Shown piece by piece: positions 48,695-57,368 of a stretch of DNA of 64,000 nt. Positions within the stretch are counted from its first letter, which is position 1. Every line of letters begins with the position of its first letter. The stretch is taken from positions 868,001-932,000 of the forward strand of contig NZ_QEWR01000002.1 in assembly GCF_003121925.1 (NCBI RefSeq), given 5' to 3'. The position numbers were made by a program, and so were the translations under genes. The stretch comes from Ignatzschineria indica. Its GTDB lineage: Bacteria > Pseudomonadota > Gammaproteobacteria > Cardiobacteriales > Wohlfahrtiimonadaceae. The notes beneath the pieces are model-generated. The model was not told the DNA's origin. It saw only the letters and a program-made list of their open reading frames with translations, and searched no databases.

Positions 48695-48861
48695 TCCCCC
48701 AAAAAGGGGATAACCCATCTTAGCAAGAGATTCATATTTTAAAGGTTTAGAATTGAGATCAGAAAAACCTAAAATAGGATTTGCTTATTTTTTAAGCAAA
48801 TATAAGCCAATTAATCACAGGCTTAAAACCCTCTATTTCCAATGCTTTTGAGAGTTATCGA

Positions 48862-48921
48862 CTTTATCCCACAGCTATGATCAAGTTGTCCTTATAGTTA
48901 TCCACAGAAAATGTGCATATC
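48862..48921. repeat. 60-bp DnaA-box repeat, copy B
   Basis: Same orientation as copy A, 227 bp away, 59/60 identical, with DnaA box TTATCCACA at 48898-48906. It is followed by a further CCACAACTTATCCC. Confidence 0.95.
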
Positions 48922-49037
48922 CCACAACTTATCCCAAAAGAGTTTTATTGCCCTCTTTTTTACCTCTTTTACCTTTTTTACCTTTTTGCTGCTCTTCATC
49001 TCTCTTTTCCGCTCTATTAGATAGAGAGCCATTCTGG

Positions 49038-50024
49038 TCAATCAGCGGTTAATAACTCCCGAATCGCTTGAAAATCATTACAGAGAAGTACAATATCGAT
49101 ACCGGCAGAAAAACAACGATCAACCTTCTCTTTTACAGATCCTAAATGGCTCGCTCCTCCCATATCAAGATCATCACTAATAATGGCGCCCTGAAAAGCA
49201 AGCTCCTCACGGAGATATCGGAGCCATTTCTCTGAAGAGATAACGCTATTATCAGCATCGAGTGCCGTAAAGATAATATGTGCCGGCATCAATGCCTCTA
49301 TGCCAGCATCAATCAGCGCCCGAAAAGGTTTAAGATCTCGCTCTTCTAAGAGCGTTAAAGGCCGATCATCTTGCGCAATGGCAACATGAGTATCGATATT
49401 GACAAAACCATGCCCAGGAAAGTGTTTGGCAACACCAACCGATCCTGCCGCCTTCACTCCTCGATAAAAAGCGAGAACAAGCTCAGTCACAGCGGTAGGA
49501 TCATAATGAAAAGCGCGATCACCAATGGCAGGATTAACTCCATAATCGATATCACAAACAGGGGCATAACTAAAGTCAACACCTACCGCGATAAGCTCTG
49601 ATGCCATGATCGATCCCAATTGATAAGCCTCAGACAGCGCAGCGTCTCTTGATTGATCATAAAGCCTCCCTAACTCCCGCATAGGGGGCAGCTGAGTAAA
49701 GCCTTCACGAAAACGCTGTACACGTCCCCCCTCATGGTCAACAGAGATCAATAGCTCAGGATTAATCTCCCGTATCTCAGCTGTTAATGCTGTCAATTGT
49801 TGCTTATCTTGATAATTACGGCTAAAGAGTATTACGCCGGCAACATCTTTATGCGCTAGCCATCTCCTCTCCTCTATTGTCAATTTAATACCCGAGAGTC
49901 CGATAAAGAGCCCCTGTTTTAATGCTAATAGCCTTGATCTTATCGAAGAGACAATCTCTCCTTTCAACGCCGGATAATCTCTATCCGCTATCGTCTTCTT
50001 TTTTCTCACACTCTCTTCTCTCAT
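49038..50024 (-). CDS. nagZ: Beta-N-acetylhexosaminidase NagZ
   Basis: Cytoplasmic family 3 glycosidase that removes GlcNAc from anhydro-muropeptides during cell-wall recycling; 328 residues. VDHEGGRVQRF, DRAFHYDP, the catalytic loop KHFPGHGFVNIDTHVA with its His-Asp pair, and ISDDLDMGGA are present. It has an N-terminal extension of about 40 residues, rich in Lys and Arg, compared with E. coli NagZ. An in-frame GTG at 50036 is an alternative start. It converges with typA; the DUF455 gene lies upstream on the same strand. Confidence 0.92.
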   Translation of the reverse strand: MREESVRKKKTIADRDYPALKGEIVSSIRSRLLALKQGLFIGLSGIKLTIEERRWLAHKDVAGVILFSRNYQDKQQLTALTAEIREINPELLISVDHEGGRVQRFREGFTQLPPMRELGRLYDQSRDAALSEAYQLGSIMASELIAVGVDFSYAPVCDIDYGVNPAIGDRAFHYDPTAVTELVLAFYRGVKAAGSVGVAKHFPGHGFVNIDTHVAIAQDDRPLTLLEERDLKPFRALIDAGIEALMPAHIIFTALDADNSVISSEKWLRYLREELAFQGAIISDDLDMGGASHLGSVKEKVDRCFSAGIDIVLLCNDFQAIRELLTAD

Positions 50025-50095
50025 CTTCTTTCCCACCCTTTTTCAAGTTTTTTAATATCTCGTCTAATCACAACCCTACCTGCACTCTCCGAAAT

Positions 50096-50902
50096 CTAAA
50101 GATCGATCGACTCTACAAGATAATCGATCTCCTCTTGGGTAAATCCTGAACGAAGGCGTGCTTCAATATTAAAGGGGGGCTTTAAAGTCTGCCCATACTC
50201 TTCAATTAAGGAAAAGAAGGTCTCTTTAGGGGGCAAATGACGTTGCTCACAGAGATAACGATACCAACGATTCCCCACCAAAACATGAGATTCCTCCTCT
50301 TTGAGGATAATTTTTAGCAGAGCAACAACCTCATCTTGACCATTGAGTGTAAGGCGCTCAATAATTCCCGGCGTAACATCTAATCCTCTCGCTTCTAAAA
50401 CTCGCGGCACTAATGCCATCCGAATAAGGGGGTCATGCGCCGTTCTTTCGGCAGAATCCCAGAGTCCATTATGCGCATCATAAGCACCATAAAAAGAGCC
50501 TTCTGACTCTAAATATTGCGCTAACATCCGAAAATGGCGCACTTCATCTTTCGCGACCAACAACCAATCATGATAAAACTGCACCGGCATCTGCCGAAAA
50601 CGGTAAGCGGCATCAAGCCCAAGATTAATCGCATTAAACTCGATATGACAGATAGCATGAACAAGCGCTAAAACACCTGCCTTAGAACCTAAACGCCGGC
50701 GTGGCACCTCTTGAGGCGAAACTAAACGAGGAAGCTCCGGTCGTCCTGCAGGAATCACTCCCATGACATCTTGATCGGGATAAGGCTCTATCTCTCCACT
50801 TAATAACTGATCATAGAGATGATCAACCTTTTCACACTTTTCTTCAGCATCTGTTGTATAGAGCGCATCCTCTACAACCGTATAAAAATCTCTCTTTACC
50901 AT
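50096..50902 (-). CDS. DUF455 ferritin-like protein
   Basis: A 268-residue protein of the DUF455 family, a ferritin-like four-helix fold. The probable di-iron ligands are visible in HAICHIEFNAINLGLDAAYRF, AKDEVRHFRML and EEESHVLVGNRWYRYLC (repeated E-x2-H spacing); PRVLEARGLDVTP is also characteristic. The biochemical role is not established; an oxidase or hydroxylase activity would be a guess. The ATG at 50902 is preferred over an adjacent GTG. It lies between ruvB and nagZ on the same strand, possibly co-transcribed with nagZ (about 70 bp apart). Confidence 0.82.
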   Translation of the reverse strand: MVKRDFYTVVEDALYTTDAEEKCEKVDHLYDQLLSGEIEPYPDQDVMGVIPAGRPELPRLVSPQEVPRRRLGSKAGVLALVHAICHIEFNAINLGLDAAYRFRQMPVQFYHDWLLVAKDEVRHFRMLAQYLESEGSFYGAYDAHNGLWDSAERTAHDPLIRMALVPRVLEARGLDVTPGIIERLTLNGQDEVVALLKIILKEEESHVLVGNRWYRYLCEQRHLPPKETFFSLIEEYGQTLKPPFNIEARLRSGFTQEEIDYLVESIDL

Positions 50903-50967
50903 CACTCACTTAACTCGCTTATCCTGCTAACTCACAATATTGCTTCATAACTAGCATAGTTATATTC

Positions 50968-51008
50968 CTATATGCCTATATGCCTATATGCCTATATTGC
51001 TATATTGC
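50968..51008. repeat. 8-bp tandem repeat (CTATATGC)3 plus degenerate units
   Basis: Three perfect CTATATGC units (50968-50991) followed by CTATATTGC-like drifted copies, between ruvB and the DUF455 gene. Confidence 0.93.
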
Positions 51009-51082
51009 AAATACTTTCTAGATGCTTTCTAGAGACCTTCTCCATATCTGCATCTAATCTTCCATAATGCCAATCCTATCCC

Positions 51083-52117
51083 TTATGAGATATCGCCAAT
51101 ATCCTCTTCCGGCAGATCCACCGCAAGACCAAAATATTGATGGCAGAGCTGTGTGGCAACACGTCCTCGAGGAGTACGCATAATAAACCCTTCCTGAATC
51201 AAGAAGGGCTCAATCATATCTTCTAATGTTCCCTTCTCTTCACCTAAAGCCGCCGCTAAAGTATCGATACCTACAGGCCCACCATCAAATTTTTCCACAA
51301 TCAGGCGAAGAAAATTACGGTCATGCTCATCTAACCCGGCATTATCGATATCAAGCATTGCTAATGCTGATCGGGCGATCTCAATAGTAATATCACCATC
51401 TGCTTCAACCTCTGCCACATCGCGTACGCGGCGTAAGAGGCGATTAGCAATTCTCGGAGTTCCACGAGAACGACGTCCAATCTCATAAGCGCCCTCCTCA
51501 GTAATGGAAGCCCCCAATAAGCGCGCTGATCGTTTTACAATCTCTGTTAACTCTTGATGGGTGTAGAACATTAAGCGAGATACAATCCCAAATCGATCGC
51601 GCAGTGGTGAGGAGAGAAGCCCTGCTCGCGTCGTCGCACCAATAAGCGTAAATGCTGGAAGATCGATCTTAACCGAACGTGCCGCCGGACCTTCACCAAT
51701 CATAATATCGAGTTGATAATCCTCCATTGCCGGATAGAGCACCTCTTCTACTGCTGGATTGAGACGATGGATCTCATCGATAAAGAGAATATCGTTATCC
51801 TCTAAACTCGTTAAAATTGCGGCAAGATCACCCGCTTTTTCTAAAATAGGGCCTGAAGTCTGCTTTAAACCAACGCCCATTTCATGAGCAATAATATGAG
51901 CTAGCGTTGTCTTTCCTAAACCTGGAGGACCAAAGAGCAAGACGTGATCGAGTGCCTCTTCACGCTTGACTGCCGCCTGAATAAAGATGCTCAACTGCCT
52001 CCGAATCGGTGCTTGTCCGGTATAGTCTGCCAATTTTTTAGGACGAATCGCACGATCTATCACCTTCTCTTCTGCTAAGGGTTGATCACTCACTATTAAC
52101 CGATCTGACTCTAACAT
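51083..52117 (-). CDS. ruvB: Holliday junction branch-migration helicase RuvB
   Basis: AAA+ motor of the RuvABC resolvasome, 344 residues. [12 protein letters not shown] opens the ATPase domain, Walker A is GPPGLGKTT at residues 63-71, Walker [12 protein letters not shown], sensor [18 protein letters not shown], and the C-terminal winged helix ends [23 protein letters not shown] precedes the ATG. ruvA and ruvC, normally just upstream, are not in the window. Confidence 0.96.
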   Translation of the reverse strand: MLESDRLIVSDQPLAEEKVIDRAIRPKKLADYTGQAPIRRQLSIFIQAAVKREEALDHVLLFGPPGLGKTTLAHIIAHEMGVGLKQTSGPILEKAGDLAAILTSLEDNDILFIDEIHRLNPAVEEVLYPAMEDYQLDIMIGEGPAARSVKIDLPAFTLIGATTRAGLLSSPLRDRFGIVSRLMFYTHQELTEIVKRSARLLGASITEEGAYEIGRRSRGTPRIANRLLRRVRDVAEVEADGDITIEIARSALAMLDIDNAGLDEHDRNFLRLIVEKFDGGPVGIDTLAAALGEEKGTLEDMIEPFLIQEGFIMRTPRGRVATQLCHQYFGLAVDLPEEDIGDIS

Positions 52118-52254
52118 CTATACCTCTTTCTTTACGATCATCATATCTATTCATGCATCTACTCGATTCTCTCTTCGACTCTATTGAGCTCTTCATGTCG
52201 AAAGAGATAAGAATGCTCCACAAGCGCCTATTCTAACAAAAAGGCGCATCTGAA

Positions 52255-52310
52255 GAGGTAATAAAAAAAGAGATGAGTGCGTTACCATATTCACACATCT
52301 CATCTCTTTT
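52255..52310 (-). terminator. Rho-independent terminator of folE2
   Basis: AAAGAGATGAG (52267-52277) pairs with CTCATCTCTTT (52299-52309) around a 21-nt loop; on the minus strand it is followed by TTTTTTTATTA. It lies about 60 bp past the folE2 stop. Confidence 0.83.
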
Positions 52311-52371
52311 AATAATTACCCGACAATCACTCAGCCGGCACTCGGGCATCTCTCACCGAAAGTTAAAAATG

Positions 52372-53187
52372 CTAAAAGGTATAATTGACCTTTGCGTAAG
52401 CTTGATGATTATGGATCGATTCAAAATTCTCTGATTGTACAGAAAATGCTATAAGATCCTGACGCTCCCTTAGGAGTACAACAAGATCACGCACCAGATC
52501 CTCTACAAATCGAGGCGTCTTATAAGCCATCTCTGTCACATACTTCTCATCAGGACGCTTCAATAGTGGGTAGAGTCTCGATGAGCCAACTGACTCCATC
52601 TCCATCAATAATTGATCGATATCGATCGCTTCAAAACCTGCTCGGTCACGAAATTGTAGCGCAATCGTTAAGTGTGAACGCTGAGAGTGAGCACTAAACT
52701 CTGAGATCTCTTTAGAACAGGGGCAAAGACTGGTTACCGGCGCCATAAGACGTAATTCATAGTGCGATTCTCCGGGATCTGAATGGTTCGATTCAGCTAC
52801 AATTTCACAATTGAAATCCATTAGGCTCTTTGCCTGAGAAACGGGTGCAGTTCGAGTAAAGAAGAGCGGAAATTTCAACTCTATCTGCGCTTTCTCTGCA
52901 TCTAATTTCTCTTCTAAAGAATTTAGTAATGTCGTTACACGTTCAAGTGAAAAGGGTTTCTCTAAACGATCCCACACCTCAATAAAGCGAGACATATGGG
53001 TCCCTTTTCGCTCTTTTTGCAATGTTACTGTAAAGGCCGCTTCCATCACACTATGTTGAGATTGCCCCCCATTACTAAACTCAATGGGAAGGCGCAAGCC
53101 ACTGATTCCCACTTGTGAAATCTCCACATTGCGCCCATCTTCATAGGCCTGCACATCTTTAATAGCAGTTACATCTCCGTTTGTCAC
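52372..53187 (-). CDS. folE2: GTP cyclohydrolase FolE2 (type IB)
   Basis: Converts GTP to dihydroneopterin triphosphate, the first step of folate synthesis; 271 residues. The family motif TSLCPCSKEISEFSAHSQRSH with the metal-binding cysteine, and the glutamate-rich KRPDEKYVTEMAYKTPRFVED, are clear. Unlike FolE, FolE2 can use metals other than zinc and is often part of the zinc-starvation response. The start is GTG with GGGAG 5-6 nt upstream. It follows lptE after 9 bp, so they share a transcript. Confidence 0.92.
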   Translation of the reverse strand: MTNGDVTAIKDVQAYEDGRNVEISQVGISGLRLPIEFSNGGQSQHSVMEAAFTVTLQKERKGTHMSRFIEVWDRLEKPFSLERVTTLLNSLEEKLDAEKAQIELKFPLFFTRTAPVSQAKSLMDFNCEIVAESNHSDPGESHYELRLMAPVTSLCPCSKEISEFSAHSQRSHLTIALQFRDRAGFEAIDIDQLLMEMESVGSSRLYPLLKRPDEKYVTEMAYKTPRFVEDLVRDLVVLLRERQDLIAFSVQSENFESIHNHQAYAKVNYTF

Positions 53188-53196
53188 AAAATCTCC

Positions 53197-53712
53197 CTAT
53201 TGCTTAGCTTTCATCACTGCAATTAATCTTCTAATAAATACTCGACTTAAGTCATCTGCAAGATCGCGTCTAATCGCGGCCTCTGCTGTTGTCTTTGCAA
53301 GTGGCTCCCTCTCATCGATAGAGAAGTCCCGTGAACGGGTGAAACGACTCATGGGAAGAATCACCCCACCTTGAGAATCTGTCACCTTAATTTGTGCGAA
53401 GGTATCGGTTGTATAACTTCGTCGCGCACCATTTAAGCTACTTGCTGTTACCCGTGTATCATATCCCTCATCAATATCGATAATGAGATCGGCATCTTCT
53501 CGATTATTCACAAATCGTAACTCAGAACCGAGTTGTCGCTTAAGATAAAACTCCACACTATCCCGAGAGTATGCAGGACCATTATTCTCTACAAATGCAC
53601 TCTGATACGCCTCTGGAAATGAGACATTGCCCCGTAAATGGAAACCACATCCTGCTAATACCACCAAAAACCCTAACATTAAAAGGGCTCTTCTACCTAT
53701 CTCTAATCTCAT
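53197..53712 (-). CDS. lptE: LPS-assembly lipoprotein LptE
   Basis: Outer-membrane lipoprotein that plugs the LptD barrel and helps insert LPS; 171 residues. The signal peptide ends in a lipobox with Cys22 (VVLAGCGFHLRG, the LptE hallmark); the body keeps the SFPEAYQS start and the DADLIIDI and RRSYTTDTFAQIKV regions. AGG lies about 10 nt upstream of the ATG. Normally leuS-lptE-holA form an operon; here leuS and holA are absent and lptE pairs with folE2. Confidence 0.9.
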   Translation of the reverse strand: MRLEIGRRALLMLGFLVVLAGCGFHLRGNVSFPEAYQSAFVENNGPAYSRDSVEFYLKRQLGSELRFVNNREDADLIIDIDEGYDTRVTASSLNGARRSYTTDTFAQIKVTDSQGGVILPMSRFTRSRDFSIDEREPLAKTTAEAAIRRDLADDLSRVFIRRLIAVMKAKQ

Positions 53713-54024
53713 TATCTGTTACCTGCTATAGGGTATAAAACAACTTGATTAAAATCAAAGTTTACCTGTTTTTTACCGCTCAATTTTTACCCATCTTTAC
53801 CACGATATTGAGTGAGAGGAAAGTGAGACTCCATCAACGACGCAATCATCTCCTCAAAAAGTGGTGATCTCTCCCTCTTTTCAAAAAGGAAGTTCTGCGT
53901 ATTATAGCGGATCGAGCAGGAGATCTCTCTCAATAAATTTAGCCAATTCTTAAGTCGTTCCTATAACAGCCGGTGACAAAACTGTTATAATCTACCCTCT
54001 TTCATATAGGCTATTATTAGAACT
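53713..54024. other. Intergenic region between divergent lptE and lpxL
   Basis: About 310 bp carrying both promoters. I see no RNA, repeat or clear operator. Confidence 0.5.
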
Positions 54025-54936
54025 ATGGATAAACACACCATACCGAAAGCTTCTGACCACAAGTTATTAGCAACAGGTATCTTTCTTGCAAAAATGATTG
54101 CGCATCTTCCCCTCCCTTTTCTCCTCTTTCTAGGAAGAATAGCCGGCAGATGCTCCTACTATATTGCTAAAAGTCGACGTAAAATCATTCAACGAAATGT
54201 TGAACTCTGCTTTCCTGAGCTCGATCATGCTGCACAAAAAAAGTTAGTCAAAGAGAACTTTCTCTCTATGGGAATGGCCATTTTTGAGGTGATTATTGCG
54301 TGGTATATGCCCAAAAAACAGCTTGAAAAACATCTAGTTTATGAAGGATTAGAGAATTTAGAGGCTTTTGAAAAGAGTGGCAAGGGTGCGCTTCTCCTTA
54401 CGCTTCATATGACACCTTTAGAGCTAGGCGGTCGAGCGATCTCCTTTAAAACAAAGGTTCGTGGTATGTATCGTCCTCATGAAAATGAGTATTATGAGTA
54501 TGTACAATATAAGGGGCGCTTTGATCAATCTGGCTTAGAGCCGATCACCCGAGATGAGACCCGTAGAATGATTAAACTCCTTCGAAGTGGCGATCTGATC
54601 TGGTACGCCCCCGATCAAAATTATGGTAGTACCGATCATGTCTTTATCCCCTTCTTTGGTGTTAAAGCGCTCACTATTACCGCAACATCGACCCTCTGCC
54701 GTTTAGGAAGAGCGGTGGCGCTTCCTTACTATGTGATCCGTAAAGGTAATCGATACCACATCAAAATTTTACCCATGCTTGAGAACTTTCCCACCAAAGA
54801 TCTTAAAGCAGATACGCTTCGAATCAACCAGATGTTTGAATCTTGGATTTTAGAAGCGCCGGAACAATATCTCTGGGCTCATCGCCGTTTTAAAACTCGC
54901 CCTAAAGGGGAGCCTGATCTCTATAAAGATCTCTAG
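54025..54936 (+). CDS. lpxL: Kdo2-lipid IVA acyltransferase (LpxL/HtrB family)
   Basis: Inner-membrane late acyltransferase of lipid A synthesis, 303 residues. It has an N-terminal hydrophobic segment (about residues 20-45), RRKIIQRNVELCFPEL, the catalytic H-x4-E motif LHMTPLE, GMYRPHENEYYEY, WYAPDQNYG and the ending QYLWAHRRFKTRP. It transfers a secondary acyl chain, laurate in E. coli LpxL, to Kdo2-lipid IVA; which of LpxL, LpxM or LpxP it equals cannot be settled here. The ribosome-binding site is weak. It probably stands alone. Confidence 0.85.
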   Translation: MDKHTIPKASDHKLLATGIFLAKMIAHLPLPFLLFLGRIAGRCSYYIAKSRRKIIQRNVELCFPELDHAAQKKLVKENFLSMGMAIFEVIIAWYMPKKQLEKHLVYEGLENLEAFEKSGKGALLLTLHMTPLELGGRAISFKTKVRGMYRPHENEYYEYVQYKGRFDQSGLEPITRDETRRMIKLLRSGDLIWYAPDQNYGSTDHVFIPFFGVKALTITATSTLCRLGRAVALPYYVIRKGNRYHIKILPMLENFPTKDLKADTLRINQMFESWILEAPEQYLWAHRRFKTRPKGEPDLYKDL

Positions 54937-54972
54937 AGAAAAGATCTATAGAAGCGCTCTAGGGTAGCGATA

Positions 54973-55004
54973 TAGAGATATAGAGATATAGAGATATAGA
55001 GATA
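54973..55004. repeat. 8-bp tandem repeat (TAGAGATA)4
   Basis: Four perfect head-to-tail copies just downstream of lpxL. Confidence 0.96.
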
Positions 55005-55221
55005 AGAACAACCCAATTGACCTTCAAAGAAGAGTACTCTGAAAGCAGTCGATAAGATCGATATTAGTAGAACCTGTGATAGGTCAATATCTCATCCCCA
55101 TATCGCTGTAGTATCGTGGGAATATTGTGAAAAGATCATGAAAGGATCGTAAAAGATCATAGGAATATCGTAAGAATATTATTAAAAATAGAGGATAAAG
55201 CATCCCTGATATGGAATCAGG

Positions 55222-55251
55222 CTAACTCTTCATCCTTTTTTTAGGTATAAT
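55222..55251 (+). promoter_or_regulatory. Candidate fabA-fabB promoter
   Basis: A perfect TATAAT at 55246-55251 about 135 bp before fabA. The -35 (around 55223, TAACTC) is weak, and activator help is likely if this is the promoter. Confidence 0.5.
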
Positions 55252-55384
55252 CGCAACTTAGAAATTATTTTAGCTCAACGTTATTTGCGATTGCAGCATG
55301 ATCGCTAAATGGGACTTCAAAATAGAAACTCCCATGTTGGGCGATAACTCTAACTCTGTACAATTTCATAGGATTTAATTAGAC

Positions 55385-55909
55385 GTGACAAGAATTACAA
55401 CACAATCAAGCTTCACTTATGATGAGCTTATCGAATGCGCAAAAGGCAACCTTTTTGGAGAAGGAAATGCACAACTTCCGATGCCACCGATGCTGATGAT
55501 CAGTCGCATTGTCTCCATCACTGAAGATGGCGGTAAATATGGTAAAGGTTCCATCACAGCTGAGCTTGACCTTAGTCCTGACCTCTGGTTCTTCCCTTGT
55601 CATTTTATTGGTGATAGCGTTATGCCGGGTTGCCTAGGATTAGATGCAATGTGGCAACTTGTTGGATTTTATCTTGGCTGGATGGGCGGAAAAGGTCGTG
55701 GACGCGCCCTTGGAGCTGGAAATGTAAAATTCACAGGACAAGTTCTTCCATCTGCGAAGAAAATCACTTACAACATCCATATGAAGCGTGTTATTTTAAG
55801 ATCTTTGACCATGGGTATTGCTGATGCAACGATGGAAGTTGACGGCAAAGAAATCTACGTAGGAGAAGATCTAAAAGTTGGCCTTTTCACGCAGACAGAC
55901 AACTTTTAA
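55385..55909 (+). CDS. fabA: 3-hydroxydecanoyl-ACP dehydratase/isomerase FabA
   Basis: Introduces the cis double bond in unsaturated fatty-acid synthesis; 174 residues, matching E. coli. The active-site histidine lies in FFPCHFIGD and the aspartate in [32 protein letters not shown] and the C-terminal DLKVGLF are conserved. The start is GTG with AGGA about 11 nt upstream; no in-frame ATG occurs near. fabB follows after 21 bp, a common operon for balancing saturated and unsaturated lipids. Confidence 0.95.
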   Translation: MTRITTQSSFTYDELIECAKGNLFGEGNAQLPMPPMLMISRIVSITEDGGKYGKGSITAELDLSPDLWFFPCHFIGDSVMPGCLGLDAMWQLVGFYLGWMGGKGRGRALGAGNVKFTGQVLPSAKKITYNIHMKRVILRSLTMGIADATMEVDGKEIYVGEDLKVGLFTQTDNF

Positions 55910-55930
55910 TTTTTTGGAGGAATCTTATTC

Positions 55931-57151
55931 ATGAAACGTGTTGTTATAACAGGCCTTGGTATTGTGTCGAGCATCGGCAACAATAAAGATGAGGTCTTAC
56001 AATCGCTCCTCAATACACAATCTGGAATCAAGTTCTCAGAAGAGATGGCTGAACTTGGTTTTCGCTCGCATGTTCATGGAGCGATCAATATTGATTTAGC
56101 ATCTCAGATCGATCGACGTCACTTCCGCTTTATGGCAGATGCAGCAGCTTATGCTTATATTGCAATGAAAGAGGCGATCGAAGACTCAGGATTAACTGAG
56201 GAAGAGGTCTCAAATCCGCGTACAGGTTTGATTGTTGGCTCTGGCGGAGCATCAACTAAGAACCAGATCGATAGTATCGATATTTTACGCAAAAATGGCG
56301 CTACAAAGCGTATCGGCCCCTATATGGTAACAAGAACCATGGGATCAACCGTTTCTGCTTGTTTAGCGACACCATTTAAGATCAAAGGTTTGAACTACTC
56401 CATCAGTTCAGCATGTGCAACTTCCATCCACTGTATCGGTAATGCTTATGAGCAGATTCAGATGGGGAAACAGGATGTTGTTTTTGCCGGAGGCGGTGAA
56501 GAGCTCCATCCTTACATGAGCGCAATGTTTGATGCAATGGGCGCACTCTCTTCAAAATATAATGATCGCCCTTCTGTGGCATCGCGTGCTTATGATAAAG
56601 ATCGTGATGGCTTTGTGATCTCTGGCGGTGGCGGTATCGTTGTTGTTGAAGAGTTAGAACATGCGCTTAAACGTGGCGCTAAGATCTATGCTGAAATTAC
56701 AGGCTATGGTGCAACTTCTGATGGTTACGATATGGTTGCTCCAAGTGGTGAAGGTGCTGAACGTTGTATGCGTATGGCGCTAGAAACGGTCGATGGTGAA
56801 ATTGACTATATCAATACACACGGTACCTCTACACCCGCAGGCGACATTCCTGAAATGAAAGCGATTGCAAATGTCTTTGGCGATAAGATTCCTCCTATCA
56901 GCTCTACAAAATCGTTAACAGGTCACGCACTCGGTGCTGCCGGCGTTAATGAGACGATCTACTGTCTCTTAATGATGCAGAATAACTTCATCACAGAGAG
57001 CGCACATATCGATGAGGTTGACCCTGCACTTGTGGACTTCCCCATTGTTCGTAAGCGTATTGATGATGCGAAAATTGATCATATCCTCAATAATGGTTTC
57101 GGCTTTGGAGGAACAAACTCCTCACTCGTATTGAGCCGTTATAAAGGTTAG
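55931..57151 (+). CDS. fabB: Beta-ketoacyl-ACP synthase I FabB
   Basis: Condensing enzyme elongating unsaturated acyl-ACPs, 406 residues. The catalytic triad is visible: Cys in [12 protein letters not shown], His in [11 protein letters not shown] and His in [12 protein letters not shown], with the closing [20 protein letters not shown] lies 9 nt before the ATG. It is partnered with fabA and ends at a strong terminator. Confidence 0.96.
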   Translation: MKRVVITGLGIVSSIGNNKDEVLQSLLNTQSGIKFSEEMAELGFRSHVHGAINIDLASQIDRRHFRFMADAAAYAYIAMKEAIEDSGLTEEEVSNPRTGLIVGSGGASTKNQIDSIDILRKNGATKRIGPYMVTRTMGSTVSACLATPFKIKGLNYSISSACATSIHCIGNAYEQIQMGKQDVVFAGGGEELHPYMSAMFDAMGALSSKYNDRPSVASRAYDKDRDGFVISGGGGIVVVEELEHALKRGAKIYAEITGYGATSDGYDMVAPSGEGAERCMRMALETVDGEIDYINTHGTSTPAGDIPEMKAIANVFGDKIPPISSTKSLTGHALGAAGVNETIYCLLMMQNNFITESAHIDEVDPALVDFPIVRKRIDDAKIDHILNNGFGFGGTNSSLVLSRYKG

Positions 57152-57250
57152 AACTTGATAAGTGCTTAATGAATAAGTGCTTAATGAGAATTCAATGAGA
57201 GATGAATCAAAGAGCGTTGCTACTTAAAGACTCTCTCACTCAATAGAAGA

Positions 57251-57285
57251 AGAGCCCATCTATTAAAGATGGGCTCTCTTTTTTC
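57251..57285 (+). terminator. Rho-independent terminator of fabAB
   Basis: Perfect 11-bp stem AGAGCCCATCT (57251-57261) with AGATGGGCTCT (57267-57277), 5-nt loop, followed by CTTTTTTC. Confidence 0.93.
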
Positions 57286-57320
57286 TATCACTAGCGATCT
57301 ATTCGCAGATAGGAGTTAAA

Positions 57321-57368
57321 CTTATAGCTAGACTTATAACTAGGCTTAAAGCTTAACTTAAAATTTAA
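57321..57368. repeat. 12-bp degenerate tandem repeat next to the glpD stop
   Basis: Four consecutive 12-bp units: CTTATAGCTAGA, CTTATAACTAGG, CTTAAAGCTTAA and CTTAAAATTTAA, ending exactly at the glpD stop codon. Confidence 0.88.

Larger units (their letters stand above)
48566..48930. other. Candidate DnaA-binding region (origin-like or titration site)
   Basis: Two perfect DnaA boxes (48671-48679, 48898-48906) and several near matches (for example TTATCCCTG, TTATCCCC and TTATCCCAA on either strand) lie within 370 bp. The AT-rich flank 48575-48630 could unwind. Between the repeats are the hairpin ATTTGCTTA-TTTTT-TAAGCAAAT (48779-48801) and TAAGCC/GGCTTA. There are only three GATC sites. The neighbours (typA, nagZ) are not usual oriC genes. 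Confidence 0.5.
54937..55384. other. Intergenic region before fabA
   Basis: Holds the perfect 8-bp repeat (TAGAGATA)4 at 54973-55004, a stretch with repeated GATCATRAAAGGATCRT words, and the candidate fabA promoter near 55246. No gene is seen. Confidence 0.5.
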
